Shown here: positions 6,467 through 14,256 of the stretch, one piece after another
Position numbering within the stretch: position 1 is the stretch's first letter
Layout of the letters: each line of letters opens with the position of its first letter
Assembly (NCBI GenBank): GCA_025925185.1
Contig: JAICLV010000051.1
Span: forward strand, 1-15,262
Direction of reading: 5' to 3'
Source of the DNA: Acidothermaceae bacterium
Lineage (GTDB): Bacteria > Actinomycetota > Actinomycetes > Acidothermales > Acidothermaceae
Length of the DNA: 15,262 nt
Program-made: the position numbers and the translations under genes
The notes under the pieces: model-generated
Databases searched by the model: none
The model's input: only the letters and a program-made list of their open reading frames with translations
What the model was told of the DNA's origin: nothing

Positions 6467-7063
6467 GTGTCCGCGAACACCTTAGAGGTGTGGTTCCTCA
6501 CCGGCAGCCAAGGCCTGTACGGCGACGACGTGCTGCGGCAGGTGGCGCAACAGCCCGCCGGCGTCGTCCGCGACCTCACGTCGTCTGGAGACTTGCCGTT
6601 ACGGGTCGTGCAAAAGCCGGTGCTGACGAGCGCCGAGGCGATTCGGACCATGTGCCTCGACGCGACCGCCGCGCCACAGTGCGTCGGTGTGATCGCCTGG
6701 ATGCACACGTTTCCCCTGCGAAGGCGTGGATCGGCGGCCTCAACGCCCTCGACAAGCCGCTGCTGCATCTGCACACCCAGGCGAAATTGAGCCTGCCGTG
6801 GCACGAGATCGACATGGACTTCATGAATCTCAACCAGGCCGCGCACGGCGATCGCGAATTCGCATTTATCGAGACGCGCATGCGGGTTCGTCGCAAGACG
6901 GTCGTGGGTCATTGCTCGTAACCCGAGACTAGGGCACGCGTCGCGTCGTGGATGCGCGCGGCGCGCGGATGGCACGAGGCGGCGCGACTCCGAGTCGTTG
7001 GAGCAGTTGACGAAGGAACTCCGCTGGAACCAGCGGTACTATAAGCTCGCGCAGCCGCTCTAA
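6467..7063 (+). pseudogene. araA: L-arabinose isomerase remnant (frameshift, stop, large internal deletion)
   Basis: L-arabinose isomerase makes L-ribulose for AraB. The intact gene is about 500 codons; about 199 codons' worth remain. The start is normal: [32 protein letters not shown] and [10 protein letters not shown]. At 6710-6713 one base is missing (TTTCCCCT where TTT TCC CCT is expected), and the match continues in another frame with [36 protein letters not shown] and [14 protein letters not shown]. In that frame TAA at 6919-6921 falls within what should be GHxSDP, yet the match goes on with VASWMRAARGWHEAARLR. Around 6980-6998 it jumps to the C-terminal tail TKELRWNQRYYKLAQPL, ending at TAA 7061-7063. 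Roughly 300 codons, holding all the metal-binding and catalytic residues, are gone, so no active isomerase can be made. Upstream regulatory sites remain. Confidence 0.93.
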
Positions 7064-7127
7064 TCGCCGCTGGTCGCGGCAAATCCGGATGCGGCGGCCA
7101 GCCAAAGCGCGTGGTACAGGGGTGCCT

Positions 7128-8219
7128 GTGAAGCCTAAGCCGCCGGCCGAACCAGCCGGCACGGCTGCACCGCCGCGACCCGCCATGACCGACGTCGCAC
7201 GGGTCGCCGGCGTCTCCCACATGACCGTCTCTCGGGTGCTCAACGAGCCAGAGTCAGTGCGCCCGCTCACCCGCGCACGGGTGCTCGCTGCGATCGAGCA
7301 ACTCGGCTATCGACCGAATCTCGCCGCTCGAGCGCTGGTCACGGGGCGCACGCAGACACTCGGCGTCGTCACCTTCGACACCACGCTCTACGGCCCTGCG
7401 TCGACGCTTTACGGAATCGAGCAAGCGGCGACGCACGAGGGTTACTCCGTCACGGTCGCCGCCGTCTCGGCGATCGACCGCAGCTCGGTGCACGACGCGG
7501 TCAGCCGACTCATCAGCCAGGGCGTCGACGGCGTGATCCTCGTCGTGCCGCTCATGTCCGCGGCCGAGGCGATCAGCGGATTGGCCAAAGACGTCCCGCT
7601 GGTGGCCGTCGAAGGCGACCCGGGCGTCGGCATCCCGGTCGTGATGTGCGATCAGTTCACCGGCGCGAAGACCGCCACCGCCCATCTGATCGAGTCCAAC
7701 CACGACACGGTGTGGCACGTTGCGGGGCCGTCGAATTGGATGGAAGCCGAGGGTCGCGTTAGCGGCTGGCGAGCCGCCCTCGAGGCCGCGAAATGCGAGC
7801 AGCCGCCGCCAATCTTCGGCGACTGGAGCGCCAAATCGGGCTACGAGGCTGGCGCGATCCTGGCTCGGATGCCCGACGTCACGGCGGTTTTCGCGGCCAA
7901 CGACCAAATGGCGCTCGGTGTGATGCGCGCGTTTGCCGAGCGCGGCCGGCGAATCCCCGAGGACGTCAGCGTCGTCGGGTACGACGACATCCCCGAGGCC
8001 GCGTACTTCACACCGCCGCTCACCACCGTCCGACAAGACTTCACACGTGTCGGCGAGAACGCGTTGCGGTTGATGATCGACGAGATCGCCGGCGAGCAAA
8101 CGTCGTCCGCGAAGGTCGTCATCGAGAGCGTGCTCGTGCTCCGCGAGAGCACCAACGCGCGACAGGGCCGTCGTCCGGCAAAGAAGAGCAAGGGCGCGGG
8201 GCGCGCGGCCAATCCCTAG
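7128..8219 (+). CDS. LacI-family transcriptional regulator (second copy)
   Basis: A 363-residue DNA-binding repressor. After a Pro/Ala-rich N-terminal tail come the helix-turn-helix MTDVARVAGVSHMTVSRVLN, the hinge GYRPNLAARALVTG, and the sugar-binding domain with LGVVTFDTTLYGPAS, GDWSAKSGYEAG, TAVFAANDQMALGVMRAF, VSVVGYDDIPEAAYF and PPLTTVRQDF; a Lys/Arg-rich tail ends it. Many stretches are nearly the same as in the LacI module at 4925-6073, so the two are paralogues. The GTG at 7128 is preferred because AGGGG lies five bases before it; an in-frame ATG at 7089 has no such site and would add 13 residues. It begins 64 bases after the end of the araA remnant and may be transcribed with it. It probably binds the two operators between the divergent ara promoters; the effector is unknown. 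Confidence 0.9.
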   Translation: MKPKPPAEPAGTAAPPRPAMTDVARVAGVSHMTVSRVLNEPESVRPLTRARVLAAIEQLGYRPNLAARALVTGRTQTLGVVTFDTTLYGPASTLYGIEQAATHEGYSVTVAAVSAIDRSSVHDAVSRLISQGVDGVILVVPLMSAAEAISGLAKDVPLVAVEGDPGVGIPVVMCDQFTGAKTATAHLIESNHDTVWHVAGPSNWMEAEGRVSGWRAALEAAKCEQPPPIFGDWSAKSGYEAGAILARMPDVTAVFAANDQMALGVMRAFAERGRRIPEDVSVVGYDDIPEAAYFTPPLTTVRQDFTRVGENALRLMIDEIAGEQTSSAKVVIESVLVLRESTNARQGRRPAKKSKGAGRAANP

Positions 8220-8228
8220 ACCGTCTAG
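8216..8228. other. Interrupted palindrome spanning two converging stop codons
   Basis: CTAGAC-C-GTCTAG covers the TAG stop of the LacI regulator and the TAG stop of lpdA, which are only five bases apart. The central gap is a single base, so a stable RNA hairpin is unlikely. It may simply reflect the two facing TAG codons. Confidence 0.35.
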
Positions 8229-9637
8229 TCGAGGTGCGTCTCCATGAGTTGCCTGGCCGCCTCGGTGACGCTGCCCGACAACGACGGGTAGATCGAGAAC
8301 GTCTGCGCCACCTGGTCGACGGTCAGCGCGAGATGCACGCCCATCGACACCGGCAGGATCAACTCGCTCGCGCGCGGCGCGACGACGACCCCGCCAAGCA
8401 CCAACCCGGTGCCGGGCCGGGCGAACAATTTCACGAATCCATCGGTGATTCCAGCCATCTTCGCCCGCGGGTTACGCGACAGCGGAAGCTTGACCGCGCG
8501 CGCCTCGACCTCGCCGTTGTCGATGGCCCGTTGCGAAACCCCAACCGTCGCGATTTCCGGGTCGGTGAAGACGTTCGCCGCGACGGTTGACAGCCGCAAC
8601 GGGTGCACTGCTTCTCCCAGCGCGTGCCACATCGCGATACGACCTTGCATCGCGGCCACCGACGCCAGCATCAAAACGCCGGTGCAATCGCCCGCCGCGT
8701 AAACGCCGGGCGCCGACGTCCGCGACACCCGATCGACGTCGATATGGCCGGACGGCGAGACCCGCACGCCCGCGTCGTCCAGGCCAATCTCCCCGGTGTT
8801 GGGCAGCGAGCCCACCGCCATCAGGCAGTGCGAGCCCTCGACAATCCCGCCGTCGACGAGCTTGACGACGACGCCATCCGCGGTCCGCTCAACCGCGGCG
8901 GCGCGCGCGCGGTTGACGACCGTCATGCCGCGCCTGGTGAAAACCGATTCGACGACGGTGGCGGCGTCGGTGTCCTCACCCGGCAGCACCCGGTCACGCG
9001 ACGAGACGAGGGTGACCTGCGAGCCGAGCGCCTGGTACGCGCCGGCGAACTCCGCGCCGGTGACGCCGGAGCCGACGACGACGAGGCGCTCGGGCAGCAC
9101 TTCGAGGTCGTAGACCTGGTGCCAGGTGAGGACGCGTTCGCCGTCGGGAACGGCGGTCGGCAGAATGCGCGGCCGCGCACCGGTGGCGAGAAGTACGACG
9201 TCTGCCTCGATCTCGTCGGTGCCGCCGGCGGCGGCGGTGATCGCGACCCGATGGCCTGAGACGGTCGCGCCGCTCAGTCGGGCGCTGCCCTCGACGAGGG
9301 TGACCCCCTCCGCGCACAGGCGGCCGGCGATGTCGTCGGATTGCGCCTGCGCGAGCGCGCGCACCCGGGCGTTGACCTGGTTCAGCGCCGCGGTGACCGA
9401 CCCCGCCTCGTGGTCGGTGCCGCCGTCGAACCGCACGCCGAGCCGCGGCGACAGGGCAAGCGAGGTCATCGCCTCGGACGTCGCGATGAGCGTCTTGGAC
9501 GGAACGCAGTCGGTCAAAACGCACGCGCCGCCGACGCCGCCGCGCTCGATCAGCGTCACCTCGGCGCCCAGTTGGGCCGCGACCAGCGCTGCCTCGTAGC
9601 CGCCGGGCCCGCCGCCGACGATCGCGATTCTTGTCAC
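8225..9637 (-). CDS. lpdA: NAD(P)H-quinone reductase LpdA (disulfide reductase family)
   Basis: A 470-residue FAD flavoprotein of the pyridine nucleotide-disulfide reductase family. It has the FAD loop IVGGGPGGYEAALVA (6-20), the redox region GGACVLTDCVPSKT (36-49), ATGARPRILP, the NAD(P) loop VVGSGVTGAEFAGAY, SRTSAPGVYAAGDCTG, ASVAAMQGRIAMWHALGE and a C-terminal YPSLSGSVTEAAR. It resembles mycobacterial LpdA (Rv3303c) throughout. The C-terminal His of true lipoamide dehydrogenases (HPTLSE) is Tyr450 here, as in LpdA, so it is not expected to act in 2-oxoacid dehydrogenase complexes but to reduce quinones. Unlike M. tuberculosis LpdA as I recall it (GGAAV), both cysteines of CxxxxC (Cys39, Cys44) are present. 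The GTG at 9637 directly precedes the FAD motif; an upstream ATG at 9676 would add 13 residues unlike the family. Convergent with the LacI regulator. Confidence 0.92.
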   Translation of the reverse strand: MTRIAIVGGGPGGYEAALVAAQLGAEVTLIERGGVGGACVLTDCVPSKTLIATSEAMTSLALSPRLGVRFDGGTDHEAGSVTAALNQVNARVRALAQAQSDDIAGRLCAEGVTLVEGSARLSGATVSGHRVAITAAAGGTDEIEADVVLLATGARPRILPTAVPDGERVLTWHQVYDLEVLPERLVVVGSGVTGAEFAGAYQALGSQVTLVSSRDRVLPGEDTDAATVVESVFTRRGMTVVNRARAAAVERTADGVVVKLVDGGIVEGSHCLMAVGSLPNTGEIGLDDAGVRVSPSGHIDVDRVSRTSAPGVYAAGDCTGVLMLASVAAMQGRIAMWHALGEAVHPLRLSTVAANVFTDPEIATVGVSQRAIDNGEVEARAVKLPLSRNPRAKMAGITDGFVKLFARPGTGLVLGGVVVAPRASELILPVSMGVHLALTVDQVAQTFSIYPSLSGSVTEAARQLMETHLD

Positions 9638-9643
9638 CCGGGC

Positions 9644-9649
9644 ATTGTG
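9644..9649 (-). promoter_or_regulatory. -10-like element for a leaderless lpdA transcript
   Basis: On the minus strand CACAAT stands six bases before the GTG at 9637, and no Shine-Dalgarno sequence is visible. Only four of six -10 bases match, so this is the weakest of the four leaderless candidates. Confidence 0.4.
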
Positions 9650-9719
9650 TCGCACGCCCCGGTGGCCAGGTTTCACACAGGCACGGGTGTCGGTTTGATC
9701 ACCCGGACGGCCAAACCTC

Positions 9720-9725
9720 TAGCCT
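9720..9725 (+). promoter_or_regulatory. -10 element for a leaderless cyclotransferase-like transcript
   Basis: TAGCCT (fits TANNNT) stands six bases before the GTG at 9732, and there is no purine-rich ribosome binding site. Transcription is expected to begin at or next to the start codon. Confidence 0.55.
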
Positions 9726-9731
9726 CGTGCC

Positions 9732-10172
9732 GTGGCCTTGTACGCGGCGTACGCCAGCAACCTCGACCCGGAGCAGATGCTGCGGCGCGCGCCGCACTCC
9801 CCTGCCCGCGGCGCCGGCTGGCTGATGGGCTGGCGGCTCACATTCGGCGGCGAGGAGCTGAGCTTCGAGGGCGCCCTTGCGACCGTCGTCGAAGACGCCG
9901 CGAGCCAGGTGTTCGTGATGGTGTACGACGTCCCGCCGAGCGACGAGCCTGAACTCGACCGGTGGGAGGGCAGCGCGCTGGGGCTGTACCGCAAGATCCG
10001 GGTGCGGGTCGCGACGCTGGACGGCGACGAGGCCGCCTGGCTGTACGTGCTGAACGGCTATGAGGGCGGGTTGCCGTCCGCCCGCTACCTGGGTCTCATC
10101 GCGGACGCCGCAGAAGCCGCCGGCGCGCCAGACGACTACGTGACTGCCCTGCGCAACCGACCCTGCACCTGA
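9732..10172 (+). CDS. Gamma-glutamylcyclotransferase-like protein (Rv3304-type)
   Basis: A 146-residue cytoplasmic protein of the gamma-glutamylcyclotransferase/AIG2-like fold. The N-terminal YAAYASNLDPEQM is the family's substrate-loop motif (YFAYGSNL in most members), and LDRWEGSALGLYRKIRV (75-91) carries the acidic residue Glu79 that matches the catalytic Glu of human GGCT. Members release 5-oxoproline from gamma-glutamyl compounds, but many bacterial ones have no proven substrate. The position beside lpdA matches Rv3304 beside Rv3303c in M. tuberculosis. It is divergent from lpdA with less than 100 bases between the starts, and begins at GTG 9732, apparently leaderless. The usual Gly of the YGSNL loop is Ala here (YASNL), a mild change. 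Fold identity is good; substrate is unknown. Confidence 0.82.
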   Translation: MALYAAYASNLDPEQMLRRAPHSPARGAGWLMGWRLTFGGEELSFEGALATVVEDAASQVFVMVYDVPPSDEPELDRWEGSALGLYRKIRVRVATLDGDEAAWLYVLNGYEGGLPSARYLGLIADAAEAAGAPDDYVTALRNRPCT

Positions 10173-10218
10173 GACTCGGCGCCGCCTGGCGTTCGCCGTC
10201 CACGACGGGTTAGGGGCG

Positions 10219-10224
10219 TAACCT
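10219..10224 (+). promoter_or_regulatory. -10 element for a leaderless punA transcript
   Basis: TAACCT stands six bases before the ATG at 10231, and no Shine-Dalgarno sequence is present. The geometry is that of a leaderless actinobacterial promoter. Confidence 0.6.
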
Positions 10225-10230
10225 CCCCGC

Positions 10231-11064
10231 ATGACAACGACGACAATCGACGCCGCAGACCCGGCAGGCCGGGCAGATCCTGCGACGCAGGCGGCCGATG
10301 CGGCGGCGCGACTCGCGGAACTCACCGGCGTTCGCGCCCACGACGTGGCCGTGGTGCTCGGCTCGGGTTGGGTGCCCGCCGCCGACGCGATCGGCGAGGC
10401 GAGCCACGAGCTCGCGGTCACCGACCTCCCCGGCTTCGCACCACCCGCGGTCGCTGGCCACGCCGGCCGGCTGCGCTCGATCCCCGTCGGCGACCGTCGG
10501 GTGCTGGTCTTCCTGGGCCGCACGCACCTGTACGAAGGCCACGGGGTGGCCCGCGTGGCGCACGGCGTTCGCACCGCGGTCGCCGCCGGCTGCCAAACGA
10601 TCGTGTTGACCAACGGCTGCGGCGGCCTGCGCGAAGACTTCACGCCCGGCCAGCCGGTGCTGATCAGCGACCATCTGAATCTGACGGCCGTTTCCCCTTT
10701 GCAAGGCGCGATTTTCGTCGACCTAACCGACCTCTACAGCCTGCGGCTGCGCACCATCGCACGTGAAGTCGAGCCGACGCTTCCCGACGGCGTTTACGCG
10801 CAGCTGCCCGGGCCGCACTACGAGACGCCGGCCGAGATTCGCATGCTGCGCACGATGGGGGCCGACCTGGTCGGCATGTCGACGGCACTCGAGGCGATCG
10901 CCGCGCGCGCCGCCGGCGCCGAGGTGCTGGGCATCTCCCTCGTCACGAACCTCGCGGCAGGCATGTCGGGCGAGCCGCTCAACCACGAAGAAGTGCTCAG
11001 CACCGGGCGCGAATCGGCGCAGCGCATGGGCGTGTTGCTCGCGCAACTGGTGAATCGGCTGTGA
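10231..11064 (+). CDS. punA: Purine nucleoside phosphorylase (trimeric type)
   Basis: A 277-residue enzyme that splits inosine, guanosine and their deoxy forms with phosphate into the base and (deoxy)ribose-1-phosphate. Motifs in order: VVLGSGW phosphate loop (41-47), GHAGRL (76-81), GRTHLYEGH (96-104), [11 protein letters not shown] (126-136), SDHLNLT (146-152), [20 protein letters not shown] (192-211) with Glu198, [15 protein letters not shown] (215-229) and VTNLAAG with Asn240. Glu198 and Asn240 match the purine-binding Glu and Asn of mammalian and mycobacterial enzymes. Residues 1-30 are a variable tail. Its TGA overlaps the GTG of the phosphosugar mutase (GTGA), so the two are coupled. 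It matches Rv3307 (deoD) in M. tuberculosis; deoD is an alternative symbol. Preference for purine over other nucleosides follows from family. Confidence 0.95.
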   Translation: MTTTTIDAADPAGRADPATQAADAAARLAELTGVRAHDVAVVLGSGWVPAADAIGEASHELAVTDLPGFAPPAVAGHAGRLRSIPVGDRRVLVFLGRTHLYEGHGVARVAHGVRTAVAAGCQTIVLTNGCGGLREDFTPGQPVLISDHLNLTAVSPLQGAIFVDLTDLYSLRLRTIAREVEPTLPDGVYAQLPGPHYETPAEIRMLRTMGADLVGMSTALEAIAARAAGAEVLGISLVTNLAAGMSGEPLNHEEVLSTGRESAQRMGVLLAQLVNRL

Positions 11065-12704
11065 CGCCGGTCGACGCCGCGCGCGCGTGGCTGGCCGAAG
11101 ACCCCGACCCTGACACCCGCGCCGAACTCGCCGCACTGATTGACGCCAATGAACTGGCGGAAATCGCCGACCGCTTCGGCACGCGCTTGCAATTCGGCAC
11201 CGCGGGGTTGCGGGGCGCGCTCGGCGCCGGACCCAATCGGATGAACCGCGCGGTCGTCATGCGCGCCGCCGCCGGACTCGCCGCCTACGTCAAGCAACAT
11301 GGCGGCGACTCCGTCGTCATCGGCTACGACGCGCGCCACAAGTCTGACGTGTTCGCACGCGACACCGCGGCGATCGTCGCGGGCGCCGGCATGCGTGCGC
11401 TACTGCTGCCCGAGCCTCTGCCAACGCCAGTCTTAGCCTTTGCGATAAGGCATTTACGCGCCTCCGCGGGGGTCATGGTCACCGCGTCGCACAATCCGCC
11501 GCAAGACAACGGTTACAAGGTCTACCTGGGTGACGGGGGGCAGATCGTGCCGCCCGCAGACGCTGAGATTTCCGCCGCGATCGACGCGGTCGGCTCCCTC
11601 GCGGCAATACCAACAAAAGACGATTGGACGACGCTCGACGACTCCGTCGTCGAGGCTTACGTGCGAGCGGTCTCGTCGACGCCGCTACTCGCGAAGTTGC
11701 CGAACCGCCAGGTGCGAATCGCGTACACGCCGCTGCACGGTGTCGGCCGCGACACGCTGATGTCAGCGTTCGACGCCGCGGGATTTCCCGCACCACACGT
11801 GGTTTCGCGGCAGGCCGATCCCGACCCCGACTTCCCGACCGTCGCGTTTCCCAACCCCGAGGAGCCGGGCGCGATCGATCTCGCCGTGGCGGCCGCGCAA
11901 GCGGCGTCGGCCGACATCGTCATCGCCAACGACCCCGACGCCGACCGGTGCGCCGTCGCCGTGCCAGACAACGGCGGATGGCGCATGCTGCGCGGCGACG
12001 AGGTCGGCGGGCTACTCGGGGATTTCCTGCTGCGCAACGGCATTCACGGACGCTACGCCACGACGATCGTCTCGTCGTCCTTGCTCTCCGCGATGGCGAC
12101 GCGCCACGCGATGCCCTACTCCGAGACGCTTACCGGCTTCAAATGGATCGTCAAAGCCGGCGACGACCTGGTGTTCGGCTACGAGGAGGCGCTGGGTTAC
12201 TGCGTGGCACCCGACGTCACCCGCGACAAAGATGGCATCAGCGCCGCGCTGGTCGTCGCGCTGCTTGCCGCCGAGCTCAAGGCGGCGGGCTCGTCGCTCC
12301 CCCAACGGCTTGACGAAATCGCCCGTGATTACGGGCTTTTCGCGACCGACCAACTTTCGATTCGCGTCGACGACCCGGCCCAGATCGCCGGCGCCGTCGA
12401 CAGACTTCGGGCGACGCCGCCGGGCAAGCTCGGGGGTCTGCCGATCGTGTCGACGGAAGACCTCGCGGCCGGCGTCGGCGGTCTGCCACCGACCGATGGC
12501 CTGCGCTACCGGCTCGACGGTGCCGGACGCGGGTGCGGCGCGGCGCGAGTCGTCGTGCGGCCGAGCGGCACCGAGCCGAAGCTGAAGTGCTATCTCGAAG
12601 TCGTGACACCGGTGGGCGGGTCGGTCGACGACGCACGTTCAGCCGCCAGCGCTGCGCTGAAAGACATTCGCGACGATCTCGCAGAGGCGCTCGCACTGGG
12701 CTGA
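11061..12704 (+). CDS. pmmB: Phosphosugar mutase, PmmB/PGM2-like (probable phosphopentomutase)
   Basis: A 547-residue alpha-D-phosphohexomutase superfamily enzyme with all four active-site regions: phosphoserine loop [16 protein letters not shown] (140-155) with Ser143, metal loop NDPDADR (290-296), sugar loop GYEEALGY (373-380) and phosphate loop [10 protein letters not shown] (500-509). The start [20 protein letters not shown] (45-64) is typical of the long PGM2-like branch. The M. tuberculosis equivalent, Rv3308, is named PmmB (phosphomannomutase). Here the gene overlaps punA by four bases and has deoC close by. I infer that it interconverts ribose- or deoxyribose-1-phosphate and the 5-phosphate, linking PunA to DeoC, though hexose phosphates may also be used. 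The GTG at 11061 is set by the overlap with punA. Family assignment is secure; substrate is an inference. Confidence 0.92.
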   Translation: MTPVDAARAWLAEDPDPDTRAELAALIDANELAEIADRFGTRLQFGTAGLRGALGAGPNRMNRAVVMRAAAGLAAYVKQHGGDSVVIGYDARHKSDVFARDTAAIVAGAGMRALLLPEPLPTPVLAFAIRHLRASAGVMVTASHNPPQDNGYKVYLGDGGQIVPPADAEISAAIDAVGSLAAIPTKDDWTTLDDSVVEAYVRAVSSTPLLAKLPNRQVRIAYTPLHGVGRDTLMSAFDAAGFPAPHVVSRQADPDPDFPTVAFPNPEEPGAIDLAVAAAQAASADIVIANDPDADRCAVAVPDNGGWRMLRGDEVGGLLGDFLLRNGIHGRYATTIVSSSLLSAMATRHAMPYSETLTGFKWIVKAGDDLVFGYEEALGYCVAPDVTRDKDGISAALVVALLAAELKAAGSSLPQRLDEIARDYGLFATDQLSIRVDDPAQIAGAVDRLRATPPGKLGGLPIVSTEDLAAGVGGLPPTDGLRYRLDGAGRGCGAARVVVRPSGTEPKLKCYLEVVTPVGGSVDDARSAASAALKDIRDDLAEALALG

Positions 12705-12761
12705 CCTGTGGCACGCGGCAACCAGCGCAGGGCTAGTCGTCGTCCAGGCTGCCGTGAAGCC

Positions 12762-12779
12762 AGGTTCAATTTTGAACCT
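12762..12779. terminator. 18-bp perfect inverted repeat at the end of the MFS gene
   Basis: AGGTTCAATTTTGAACCT has 8-bp perfect arms around TT. It lies between the converging mutase and MFS genes and overlaps the MFS stop codon. It is unusually AT-rich for this DNA. It could be a terminator for both genes, although no T-run follows, or a protein binding site. Confidence 0.4.
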
Positions 12780-14010
12780 ATGACCTCATTGTTTTCGCGA
12801 TGACGGAATTGTCGGCCGCCGGCTCTGCGACAGGTATCGGTCGAAGCGCGTCCACGATCAGCGCGGCAATCCCAAGCAACACGGCCACCGCGGTCAGGGC
12901 GTGCCGCACGCCCACGTGGTCGCCCAAGAAACCGATCAGCGGGGGCCCGGCGAGGAAGGCGGCGTAACCGATCGAGGCCACGACGCTGACCCGCGCAGCC
13001 GCGTGCGTCGGATCGTCGGACGCGGCGCTCATCCCCACGGGGAAGCCGAGGGACGCACCGAGCCCCCACAACCCTGCGCCGATCATTGCGGTCGGGATCG
13101 TGCCGGAGAACACCACGACGATCAAGCCGGCCAGTGCCAGCACCGCTGACGATCGCAGCATCGCGACCCGGCCGTGCTTGTCGATGAGACCAGGACCGAC
13201 CCATCGGCCGATCGTCATCGCGCCCACGAATATCGCGAACGTGAACGAACCCGTCGCGGGCGCCGAGTGATAGCCGTCGATCATCGCCACGCCGAGCCAG
13301 TCGTTACCGGTGCCCTCGGTGAATGCGAAGCACAACACGAAGACGCCGACGAGCAGGGTGCGTGGTTCGGTCCAAGCCTTGAACGGGCTGCGCCGAGGCT
13401 CGCCGCCGTCCGCCTTCTCGTCAGCGTCCATCACGAGAAAGTGCTGGACGCCGATCGGCACCGCCACGGCCACGAACACCGCGACGCCGAGCAACTGCGG
13501 TGTCACGCCGACGTGAACCGCCACCATCAAGGAGCCGATCAAGGCGCCCATGAAGGTGCCGATGCTCCAGCCGGCGTGGAATCTCGGCATGATCGCGCGC
13601 CCGAGCCGTTGCTCGACGGCAGCGCCTTGCACGTTCATCGCGACGTCCCAGGTGCCACTGCCGAAGCCGGCGAAGAACAAGCCGATGACCGTGGGCACGA
13701 TGCCGTACTGGTAGCCGATCGCGACGGTCGCGAGGCCCGCGGCCATGATCAGCGACATGATCGCCACCGCGCGGGAAGTGCCGATGTGCGTGACGACCCA
13801 GCCGGAGAGCGGCATCGCGATGATCGACCCGAACGCCATCGCCAGCAGGATCAAGCCGAGCTCGCCCGGATCGACGTCCAGCTTCGTTCGCACCTGCGGA
13901 ATGCGCGCCGCCCAGCTCGCGAATGCGAAGCCGTTGACAAAGAACGCCAGATAAACCGCCAGCGTCGCACGTCGGACCACCGCGTCGGCCGTCTTGCCGT
14001 TCCCGCTCAT
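12778..14010 (-). CDS. MFS transporter, YbjJ/fucose-permease-like
   Basis: A 410-residue inner-membrane carrier of the major facilitator superfamily with about 12 hydrophobic segments. The N-terminal half has LAVYLAFFVNGFAFASWAAR (helix 1) with IPQVRTKLDVDPGELGLILL, the helix 2-3 loop GWVVTHIGTSRAVAI, and FFAGFGSGTWDVAMNVQGAA; a hydrophilic central loop (about 196-212, DADEKADGGEPRR) separates the halves. Phrases such as SWAARIPQVR and DVAMNVQGA are those of the YbjJ/fucose-permease-like group. Substrate is unknown; sugars or nucleosides would suit the neighbours. The ATG at 14010 is chosen over that at 14016 because AAGGA lies five bases before it and overlaps the earlier ATG. It is convergent with the mutase gene and divergent from deoC. 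A LacI-type operator-like site lies about 55 bases upstream. Confidence 0.85.
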   Translation of the reverse strand: MSGNGKTADAVVRRATLAVYLAFFVNGFAFASWAARIPQVRTKLDVDPGELGLILLAMAFGSIIAMPLSGWVVTHIGTSRAVAIMSLIMAAGLATVAIGYQYGIVPTVIGLFFAGFGSGTWDVAMNVQGAAVEQRLGRAIMPRFHAGWSIGTFMGALIGSLMVAVHVGVTPQLLGVAVFVAVAVPIGVQHFLVMDADEKADGGEPRRSPFKAWTEPRTLLVGVFVLCFAFTEGTGNDWLGVAMIDGYHSAPATGSFTFAIFVGAMTIGRWVGPGLIDKHGRVAMLRSSAVLALAGLIVVVFSGTIPTAMIGAGLWGLGASLGFPVGMSAASDDPTHAAARVSVVASIGYAAFLAGPPLIGFLGDHVGVRHALTAVAVLLGIAALIVDALRPIPVAEPAADNSVIAKTMRS

Positions 14011-14065
14011 CAACATCCTTCATATACCGCCGGCACCGGTTCCAGCCTTCGGGACACTATGTCAT

Positions 14066-14079
14066 GGAAGCGCTCTCAC
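14066..14079. promoter_or_regulatory. LacI-family operator-like site upstream of the MFS gene
   Basis: TGGAAGCGCTCTCA shares the AGCGCT core and TG...CA ends of LacI-family operators and differs by two bases from the CebR-type TGGGAGCGCTCCCA. On the minus strand TAGTGT (a possible -10) lies immediately downstream, so a bound repressor could block MFS transcription. Confidence 0.45.
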
Positions 14080-14166
14080 GGGACCGCGTGCGCGCCGCGG
14101 CCCGGGTCACCCGGGGACGACGCACCCGCTGACAGCAGTCGAAGCGGCGGCGGTCAGGGCCGCCAG

Positions 14167-14189
14167 GTCGGCGGCCAGCCACCGCCGAC
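14167..14189. other. Strong 8-bp hairpin between divergent MFS gene and deoC
   Basis: GTCGGCGG (14167-14174), loop CCAGCCA, CCGCCGAC (14182-14189) is a perfect GC-rich stem in the 259-base divergent intergenic region. A terminator is not expected between diverging genes. Apart from this hairpin, the operator-like site and the deoC -10, I see nothing else there and no credible small gene. Confidence 0.5.
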
Positions 14190-14256
14190 ATGACGTGGGA
14201 GGGCGGCCGCCTATGTCAAGCGCCTAACTTCGCGTGTTTAGCCGCTGTTCGAGCGT

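Noticed and set aside
6289..6921. 210-codon plus-strand frame treated as an independent gene
   Set aside because: Its second half is the frameshifted middle of araA; its first half is the non-coding leader with tandem repeats.
7007..7042. TTGACG and TACTAT as a promoter for the second LacI gene
   Set aside because: The spacer is 24 bases, too long, and both boxes are codons of the araA C-terminal tail.
12744..12764. Imperfect hairpin CCAGGCT...AGCCAGG after the mutase gene
   Set aside because: It has a mismatch in the stem and no T-run; the neighbouring perfect repeat is a better candidate.
12762..12779. GGTTCAA read as a tRNA T-arm
   Set aside because: No acceptor, D or anticodon arm can be fitted around it.
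13174..14193. 339-codon plus-strand frame opposite the MFS gene
   Set aside because: His/Arg/Asp/Glu-rich low-complexity composition typical of the reverse of a membrane-protein gene; the MFS reading is clear.
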